Assembly: GCA_016880375.1 (NCBI GenBank)
Contig: JAEHDO010000300.1
Span: 1-6,111 of the forward strand
Source: Betaproteobacteria bacterium
Lineage (GTDB): Bacteria; Pseudomonadota; Gammaproteobacteria; Burkholderiales; Rhodocyclaceae
Reading direction: 5' to 3'
Length of the DNA: 6,111 nucleotides
A program made the position numbers and the translations under genes. The notes beneath the pieces were generated by a model, which saw only the letters and a list, made by a program, of their open reading frames with translations, was not told the origin of the DNA and did not search any database. This document shows positions 1-6,111 of this stretch, piece by piece; position 1 is the first letter of the stretch, and each line of letters opens with the position of its first letter.

Positions 1-1331
1 AGCATTCGAAGGTGATCGTCTCGGGGCGCGCCATCGGCCAGAAAATCGCCACCGGTCCGGTGCGCATCATCCCCGACGCCGCGCAGATGTCCAAGGTGCA
101 GCCGGGCGACATTCTCGTCACCGACATGACGGACCCGAACTGGGAGCCTGTCATGAAGCGGGCGGCGGCGATCGTCACCAATCGCGGCGGCCGCACCTGC
201 CACGCGGCCATCATCGCCCGGGAGCTGGGGATTCCGGCAGTAGTCGGCTGCGGCAACGCAACCGGGGCTCTCAGCGAAGGCGAATCCGTCACGGTGTCCT
301 GTGCCGAGGGGGATACCGGCTACATCTACCGTGGCATTCTCGATTACGAGGTGACTACCCAGGAACTGGGCAACCTGCCCAAGCTGCCAGTGAAGATCGC
401 CATGAACGTCGGCAATCCCGAACTGGCCTTCGAATTCCAGGGAATTCCCAACGCCGGCGTCGGCCTGGCGCGCATCGAGTTCATCATCAACAACGTCATC
501 GGCATCCATCCCAAGGCAATTCTGGAACTGGAGCGTGTTCCCGCCGGTTTGCGCGATGAAATCAAGCGCCGTTCCCGCGGTTACGCCAGCCCGAAGGACT
601 TTTTCGTCGAGAAATTGGCCGAAGGCGTGTCTACCATTGCCGCCGCTTTCTGGCCGAAACCCGTCATCGTCCGCCTGTCCGACTTCAAGTCCAACGAATA
701 CCGCAAGTTGCTGGGCGGAGAAATTTACGAGCCGGAAGAGGAAAACCCGATGCTCGGCTTCCGCGGCGCTTCGCGCTACGTGGCGCCTTCCTTCCGCGAA
801 TGTTTCGAGCTGGAATGCCGTGCGTTGAAGAAAGTCCGCGACGACATGGGCCTGACCAACGTCGAGATCATGGTGCCTTTCACTCGTACCGTGGAGGAGG
901 CCAAGGGGGTAGTCGATCTTCTGGCCACGAACGGACTGAAACGGGGAGAGAACGGTCTTCGCCTGATCATGATGTGCGAAATTCCCTCCAACGCTCTCTT
1001 GGCAGAACGCTTCCTTGAGCACTTCGATGGCTTTTCCATTGGGTCAAATGACTTGACGCAATTGACTCTGGGCCTGGATCGGGATTCTGGCCTCGTCGCA
1101 GGACTGTTTGATGAACGCGATGCCGCCGTAAAGGCCTTGCTCAGCATGGCCATCAAAACCTGCCGCCGGCTCGACAAGTATGTCGGCATTTGTGGCCAGG
1201 GGCCATCGGATCACGTCGATTTTGCGGAATGGCTGATGGACGAGGGCATCGTGACGATTTCCCTCAATCCTGATACGGTGGTGGATACTTGGATGCGGCT
1301 GGGCAAACATCTGGCGGAGCAGGGTAAATAA
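1..1331 (+). CDS. ppsA: Phosphoenolpyruvate synthase, C-terminal part (5' end outside window)
   Basis: PEP synthase converts pyruvate and ATP to PEP, AMP and phosphate in the cytoplasm, the entry to gluconeogenesis from pyruvate. The frame is open from base 3 and ends in TAA at 1329-1331, so the gene runs in from the left; the GTG at 12 is internal. The visible part holds the phosphohistidine swivel domain (about 12-300), with [15 protein letters not shown] and the catalytic His at 201-203, and the PEP-binding TIM barrel (about 380-1320), with [27 protein letters not shown] and [10 protein letters not shown], whose catalytic Cys is at 1191-1193. The His-Cys spacing is 330 residues, the same as I recall for the E. 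coli enzyme (His421, Cys751; 792 aa). By that comparison about 350 residues, including the ATP-binding domain, are missing upstream. All visible key residues are intact. It leads a likely operon with the NfeD and slipin genes. Confidence 0.97.
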   Translation, partial: HSKVIVSGRAIGQKIATGPVRIIPDAAQMSKVQPGDILVTDMTDPNWEPVMKRAAAIVTNRGGRTCHAAIIARELGIPAVVGCGNATGALSEGESVTVSCAEGDTGYIYRGILDYEVTTQELGNLPKLPVKIAMNVGNPELAFEFQGIPNAGVGLARIEFIINNVIGIHPKAILELERVPAGLRDEIKRRSRGYASPKDFFVEKLAEGVSTIAAAFWPKPVIVRLSDFKSNEYRKLLGGEIYEPEEENPMLGFRGASRYVAPSFRECFELECRALKKVRDDMGLTNVEIMVPFTRTVEEAKGVVDLLATNGLKRGENGLRLIMMCEIPSNALLAERFLEHFDGFSIGSNDLTQLTLGLDRDSGLVAGLFDERDAAVKALLSMAIKTCRRLDKYVGICGQGPSDHVDFAEWLMDEGIVTISLNPDTVVDTWMRLGKHLAEQGK

Positions 1332-1335
1332 ACAT

Positions 1336-1340
1336 GGAGG
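1336..1340 (+). promoter_or_regulatory. Shine-Dalgarno site that decides the nfeD start
   Basis: GGAGG lies 5 nt before the ATG at 1346. It overlaps the upstream in-frame ATG at 1334, which has no ribosome binding site of its own because the sequence before it is the end of ppsA (GGTAAATAAAC). This favours initiation at 1346. Confidence 0.8.
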
Positions 1341-1345
1341 CAGGC

Positions 1346-1789
1346 ATGCAACCCGAATGGTGGCACTGGGCTGTATTGGGCATTGGGCTGATCATTGCGG
1401 AACTGGCAGTGCCGGCATTCTTTATTGTCTGGTTCGGGCTGGGCGCCCTGCTGGTCTCGCTTGTCGTGCTGGTTGCGCCCACCCTGGGCCTGACCGCGCA
1501 GTTGCTGACCTGGACAGTCGCCTCAGTGGCGATGGTCGTGATCTGGTTCCGCATCTTCAAGCCCGGCATGCACAAGACCCGGATCGGCATGTCTGACTCG
1601 AACATCGTCGGCGAGGTCGGCATGCTGACCCGCGACGTCGAGCCTTACCAGAAGGGGCAGGTGCGCTTCCAGAAGCCGCTCGTCGGCTCCGAGAGTTGGG
1701 AATGCATATCGGACGAAACGATCAAGTCGGGTGAGCGCGTCAAGGTGCTCGGCATCGAGGGCAGTTTTCTCAAGGTTGGCAAGGTTTAA
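1346..1789 (+). CDS. NfeD-family membrane protein (slipin partner)
   Basis: This 147-residue protein has a very hydrophobic N-terminal half, with about three membrane segments (roughly residues 8-24, 25-45 and 52-70). A soluble C-terminal domain (about 80-147) contains IVGEVGMLTRDVEP, WECISDE and GERVKVLGIEGSFLKV, typical of the small OB-fold domain of short NfeD proteins such as E. coli YbbJ. Family knowledge: NfeD proteins are encoded beside stomatin/slipin genes and are thought to act with them in membrane organisation or quality control; the biochemical role is unsettled. The ATG at 1346 is chosen over 1334 because of its Shine-Dalgarno site. The gene lies 14 nt after ppsA and 9 nt before the slipin gene. 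It lacks the long ClpP-like protease part of full-length NfeD, as expected for the short class. Confidence 0.93.
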   Translation: MQPEWWHWAVLGIGLIIAELAVPAFFIVWFGLGALLVSLVVLVAPTLGLTAQLLTWTVASVAMVVIWFRIFKPGMHKTRIGMSDSNIVGEVGMLTRDVEPYQKGQVRFQKPLVGSESWECISDETIKSGERVKVLGIEGSFLKVGKV

Positions 1790-1798
1790 GGGGGAATC

Positions 1799-2656
1799 AT
1801 GAGCGCTGGATTCGTCGTTGTCGTAGCAATTCTCGCCTTTGCACTGGTCACGGTCTGGAAGGGCGTACGCATCATTCCCCAAGGCGAGGAATGGATCGTC
1901 GAGCGCCTGGGCAAGTACAACGGCACCCTTCACCCGGGCCTCAACATCATCATTCCCTACCTCGACCGCATCGCCTACAAGCTGGTGACCAAGGACATCA
2001 TCCTCGATGTCCAGGAACAGGAGGTCATCACCAAGGACAATGCGGTGATTCTTACCAACGCCATCGCCTTCATCAAGGTGACCGATCCGGTCAAAGCCGT
2101 CTATGGCGTCGTGGATTTTTCAGAGGCGATCCGCAATCTGATCATGACCACCTTGCGCTCCATCACAGGCGAAATGGACCTGGACCAGGCGCTGTCCAGC
2201 AGGGACAAGATCAAGGTCCGCCTGCGCGAGAGCATTGCCGATGAAGCGGTCGACTGGGGCCTGACCGTGAAATCGGTGGAGATCCAGGACATCAAGCCTT
2301 CCGCCTCGATGCAGAAGGCCATGGAAATGCAGGCCTCGGCGGAACGGGAACGCAAGGCCATGGTGACGCGGGCCGAAGGAGAGAAGCAATCGATGATCCT
2401 GCAGGCCGAAGCGCGCGTCGAATCCGCCCGGCGCGACGCGGAAGCCCAGGTGACCCTGGCGGAGGCGTCGTCGGAGGCAATCAAGCGCGTCGCACAGGCG
2501 ATCGGCGACCGCGACACGCCGATGCTCTACCTGCTGGGGGAAAGGTACATCACCGCGATTACCCACCTGGCGGGATCTGAGAATGCCAAGATGATCGTAT
2601 TGCCGGCCGATATTCAGGAAACGATACGAGGAGTCCTGGGCAAGTTCAAGCCTTGA
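1799..2656 (+). CDS. Slipin / SPFH-domain membrane protein, QmcA-like
   Basis: The 285-residue protein starts with one membrane anchor (about residues 5-20). A band-7/SPFH domain follows (about 22-180), with [32 protein letters not shown] and a core running through [19 protein letters not shown] and [21 protein letters not shown]. Next is an Ala/Glu/Arg-rich coiled coil (about 180-235) with repeats such as [14 protein letters not shown], and a short C-terminal segment. Family knowledge: SPFH proteins form large ring or cage assemblies on the membrane and, with NfeD partners, are linked to membrane microdomains and FtsH-type quality control. By recollection E. coli QmcA is about 305 aa; the deficit here appears to lie in the coiled coil, which has fewer AEG-type repeats. 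A purine-rich GGGGGAA at 1790-1796 precedes the ATG. The last 11 nt overlap the end of smpB on the other strand. Confidence 0.95.
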   Translation: MSAGFVVVVAILAFALVTVWKGVRIIPQGEEWIVERLGKYNGTLHPGLNIIIPYLDRIAYKLVTKDIILDVQEQEVITKDNAVILTNAIAFIKVTDPVKAVYGVVDFSEAIRNLIMTTLRSITGEMDLDQALSSRDKIKVRLRESIADEAVDWGLTVKSVEIQDIKPSASMQKAMEMQASAERERKAMVTRAEGEKQSMILQAEARVESARRDAEAQVTLAEASSEAIKRVAQAIGDRDTPMLYLLGERYITAITHLAGSENAKMIVLPADIQETIRGVLGKFKP

Positions 2657-3092
2657 CCCGCATCAGGCGCTGCTTTTCGCGCTCCCAGTCGCGCTTCTTC
2701 TCGGTGTCCCGCTTGTCATGCTGTTTCTTGCCATGGGCGAGCCCGATTGCGATTTTCACGCGCCCCTTGGTGAAATGCAGATCGAGCGGCACAAGGGCAT
2801 AGCCGGCGCGCTCGACCTTGCCGATCAGCTTGCTGATCTCTGCGGCATTCAGCAACAGCTTGCGCGTGCGAACCGGATCGGGCTGGATATGTGTCGAGGC
2901 CGTCGGCAGGGGACTGATATGGCAACCAATCAGGAAGACCTCCCCGCCCCGAAGGATGACGTAGGCTTCCTTGATCTGCGCCCGGCCGGCCCGGATCGCC
3001 TTGACTTCCCAGCCTTCCAGGACGAGGCCGGCCTCGAAGCGTTCCTCGATGAAGTAGTCGTGGAAGGCCTTCTTGTTGTCAACAATGCTCAT
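2646..3092 (-). CDS. smpB: SsrA-binding protein SmpB
   Basis: SmpB binds the tRNA-like domain of tmRNA and brings it to ribosomes stalled on mRNAs without stop codons, so that the nascent chain is tagged for degradation and the ribosome released. The 148-residue product carries the family landmarks in order: [20 protein letters not shown] near the N terminus, [19 protein letters not shown], the [11 protein letters not shown] segment, then HTIQ-like [16 protein letters not shown], and [19 protein letters not shown]. The basic tail, with [18 protein letters not shown], inserts into the ribosomal A site and mRNA channel in characterised homologues. Its length is near the usual 145-160 aa. The ATG at 3092-3090 has no recognisable Shine-Dalgarno site. 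The 3' end overlaps the slipin gene by 11 nt. The tmRNA gene itself is not in the window. Confidence 0.98.
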   Translation of the reverse strand: MSIVDNKKAFHDYFIEERFEAGLVLEGWEVKAIRAGRAQIKEAYVILRGGEVFLIGCHISPLPTASTHIQPDPVRTRKLLLNAAEISKLIGKVERAGYALVPLDLHFTKGRVKIAIGLAHGKKQHDKRDTEKKRDWEREKQRLMRVKA

Positions 3093-3099
3093 GATGGCT

Positions 3100-3128
3100 T
3101 TGCGCTAGAATTCGCGTGATTCTATAGC
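3100..3128 (+). promoter_or_regulatory. Possible promoter for ratA-rnfH
   Basis: TTGCGC (3100-3105), 17 nt, then TATAGC (3123-3128) resembles a sigma70 promoter with 7 of 12 consensus matches. It would place the transcript start near 3135, only about 5 nt before the ratA ATG. A second candidate -10, TAGAAT (3106-3111), would give a leader of about 22 nt but has no convincing -35. The predicted -10 shares bases with the minus-strand smpB promoter. Confidence 0.3.
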
Positions 3129-3129
3129 A
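3121..3129 (-). promoter_or_regulatory. Possible extended -10 promoter for smpB
   Basis: Read on the minus strand, 3129-3121 gives TGCTATAGA, an extended -10 (TGn plus TATAGA; four of six matches to TATAAT). No good -35 is visible, since the region lies within the ratA start. The predicted transcript would begin near 3114, about 21 nt before the smpB ATG. This is pattern matching only; the alternative -10 TAGAAT (3124-3119) overlaps it. Confidence 0.35.
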
Positions 3130-3139
3130 TGTGGCAATC

Positions 3140-3580
3140 ATGGCCGAAGTCAGGAAGTCCGTCCTGGTCGAGTACAGCATCGGGCAGATGTTCCATCTCG
3201 TGGACCGGGTCGAAGAGTATCCCCAGTTCCTGCCCTGGTGCGGAGGCACCGAGCTGATTCACCGGGATGAGGCCAAGACCGTCGCTACGCTGCACATCAA
3301 TTATCATGGCATCAAGACGGATTTCTCCACCGAGAACTACAAGGAAGCCCCGCTTTTCATGAAGATCAACCTGAGACATGGGCCCTTCGAACATCTCGAT
3401 GGCTGCTGGCATTTCAAGCCGCTGGGTGAGACCGCCTGCAAGGTCGAGTTCCAACTCCACTATGAATTCTCCAGCAAGCTGCTGGAGAAGGCCTTGGGGC
3501 CGGTTTTCCACCACATAGCCAATACCTTTGTCGATTCGTTCGTTCGCCGTGCCGGTCAGGTATACGGGCAAAATGTCTGA
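3140..3580 (+). CDS. ratA: RatA-family protein (COQ10/START-like)
   Basis: The 146-residue protein matches the RatA/YfjG family: VLVEYSIGQMFHLVDRVEEY followed by PQFLPWCGG near the N terminus, the central GPFEHLDGCWHFKPL, and the C-terminal FHHIANTFVDSFVRRAGQVY. The fold is a START/SRPBCC lipid-binding barrel, the same as mitochondrial COQ10. In E. coli, RatA was described as a toxin blocking 70S ribosome formation, while the COQ10 relationship suggests ubiquinone handling; the sequence cannot separate these. The ATG at 3140 is chosen because translation from there (MAEVRKSVLV) aligns with the known N terminus. An in-frame GTG at 3131 would add three residues. Neither start has a clear Shine-Dalgarno site. 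The gene is divergent from smpB (47 nt apart) and overlaps rnfH by 8 nt. Confidence 0.93.
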   Translation: MAEVRKSVLVEYSIGQMFHLVDRVEEYPQFLPWCGGTELIHRDEAKTVATLHINYHGIKTDFSTENYKEAPLFMKINLRHGPFEHLDGCWHFKPLGETACKVEFQLHYEFSSKLLEKALGPVFHHIANTFVDSFVRRAGQVYGQNV

Positions 3581-3890
3581 TTCAATCAATATCGAAATCG
3601 TCTACGCGCTGCCGCAGAAGCAGGACTTGGTGCATCTCGATCTGCCGGCAGGCAGCACCGTGCAACAGGCCATTGAAGCCTCCGGGCTGAGGCTGAAGCA
3701 TCCCGAGATCGATCTGGTGAAGAACAAGGTCGGGGTTTTCGGCAAGCTCACCAAGCTCGATGCGCCGCTGCGCGACCGGGATCGCGTCGAAATCTACCGG
3801 CCGCTGATCGCCGATCCGAAGGAAGTCCGCAGGAAGCGGGCCGACGAGGGCAAGGCGATGAAGAAGGGTGGCGGGGACATGGAGGGCTAG
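3573..3890 (+). CDS. rnfH: RnfH/RatB-family ubiquitin-like protein
   Basis: This small protein of 105 residues has a beta-grasp (ubiquitin-like) fold typical of RnfH/YfjF. Conserved segments are INIEIVYALPQKQ at residues 5-17, a helix with TVQQAIEASGL, the NKVGVFGKLTKLDAPLRDRD loop, and the family signature DRVEIYRPLIADPKE followed by a Lys/Arg-rich tail. The family is named for its position near rnf electron-transport genes in some bacteria, but no enzymatic function is established. In many beta- and gammaproteobacteria it follows ratA, as here. The ATG at 3573 overlaps the final codons and stop of ratA by 8 nt (ATGTCTGA), implying translational coupling. An upstream in-frame ATG at 3528 lies deep in ratA and would add 15 residues not found in the family. 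The tail ends in a Gly/Lys-rich KKGGGDMEG. Confidence 0.93.
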   Translation: MSDSINIEIVYALPQKQDLVHLDLPAGSTVQQAIEASGLRLKHPEIDLVKNKVGVFGKLTKLDAPLRDRDRVEIYRPLIADPKEVRRKRADEGKAMKKGGGDMEG

Positions 3891-3907
3891 AGGGCTGGTC
3901 GCGGAGC

Positions 3908-5886
<1,979 letters not shown>

Positions 5887-5909
5887 GGCCCCCTGTGGGC
5901 GTCTCAGCC

Positions 5910-6111
5910 ATGCACAAGAAGATACTCATCCTCGATTTCGGCGCCCAGTATTCGCAATTGATCGCCCGCCGCGTGCGCGAACATCAGGTCTATTGCGAAC
6001 TGCATCCCTACGACGTTTCCGAAGCCTTCATCCGCGAGTTCGCACCGGTCGGCATCATCCTCTCCGGCGGGCCCAATTCAGTGTATGAAGAGGAAGCCTA
6101 TCGCGCCTCGC
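5910..6111 (+). CDS. guaA: GMP synthase (glutamine-hydrolysing), N-terminal part (3' end outside window)
   Basis: GMP synthase aminates XMP to GMP using glutamine and ATP, the step after IMP dehydrogenase. Only the first 67 residues are present, the start of the class I glutamine amidotransferase domain: [20 protein letters not shown], the YCELHPYD segment, and [17 protein letters not shown]. The catalytic Cys (GxCYGMQ), His and Glu, and the ATP-pyrophosphatase domain lie beyond the window. The ATG at 5910 gives MHKKILIL, which fits the family N terminus, but its ribosome binding site is weak (GGGCG, 5897-5901). An in-frame GTG at 5895 has TAAGG 6 nt upstream and would add five residues. The gene probably belongs to a guaB-guaA operon; no promoter or terminator is visible in the 23-nt gap. 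Confidence 0.96.
   Translation, partial: MHKKILILDFGAQYSQLIARRVREHQVYCELHPYDVSEAFIREFAPVGIILSGGPNSVYEEEAYRAS

Noticed and set aside
1523..1933. Minus-strand open frame spanning the nfeD/slipin boundary
   Set aside because: Its composition mirrors the codon bias of the two plus-strand genes, it has no domain, and it crosses two confidently assigned genes.
3076..3081. TTGTCA as a -35 for ratA
   Set aside because: It matches five of six bases, but the sequence 17 nt downstream (TTTGCG region) is not a -10 and the TAGAAT at 3106 is 24 nt away.
2718..3119. Plus-strand open frame of 133 codons inside smpB
   Set aside because: It is fully antisense to SmpB, whose family match is unambiguous; it is a mirror-frame shadow.

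Overview
This is an ordinary, densely coding chromosomal segment from a high-GC proteobacterium, most likely a betaproteobacterium (Rhodocyclales or a close relative). The call rests on the GC-rich third codon positions, the protein sequences, and the gene order ppsA - nfeD - slipin / smpB / ratA - rnfH / DUF4124 / guaB - guaA, which I associate with that class. I see no mobile element, RNA gene, CRISPR array or obvious sign of horizontal transfer. No stretch longer than 71 bases lacks a gene.

Layout. Positions 1-1331 hold the C-terminal part of phosphoenolpyruvate synthase (ppsA; the start lies outside the window). It is followed closely by an NfeD-family membrane protein (1346-1789) and a QmcA-like slipin (1799-2656); all three are on the plus strand with gaps of 14 and 9 nt, so probably one operon. 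smpB (3092-2646, minus strand) converges on the slipin gene and overlaps its end by 11 nt. Divergent from smpB is the plus-strand pair ratA (3140-3580) and rnfH/ratB (3573-3890), which overlap by 8 nt. A small exported DUF4124 protein (4354-3908, minus strand) converges on rnfH. Divergent from it is guaB (4426-5886), followed 23 nt later by the beginning of guaA (5910 to the window edge).

Functional themes. ppsA serves gluconeogenesis. The NfeD/slipin pair is a membrane-scaffold module. SmpB works with tmRNA in ribosome rescue. RatA/RnfH is a conserved pair with a START-like lipid-binding or ribosome-associated protein and a ubiquitin-like partner. guaB-guaA converts IMP through XMP to GMP.

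The best non-textbook observations are regulatory. Both divergent junctions (smpB/ratA and DUF4124/guaB) appear to be built around a near-palindromic -10 element readable in both directions, and the slipin and smpB genes overlap tail to tail with no visible terminator. I did not find a previously undescribed multi-gene system.
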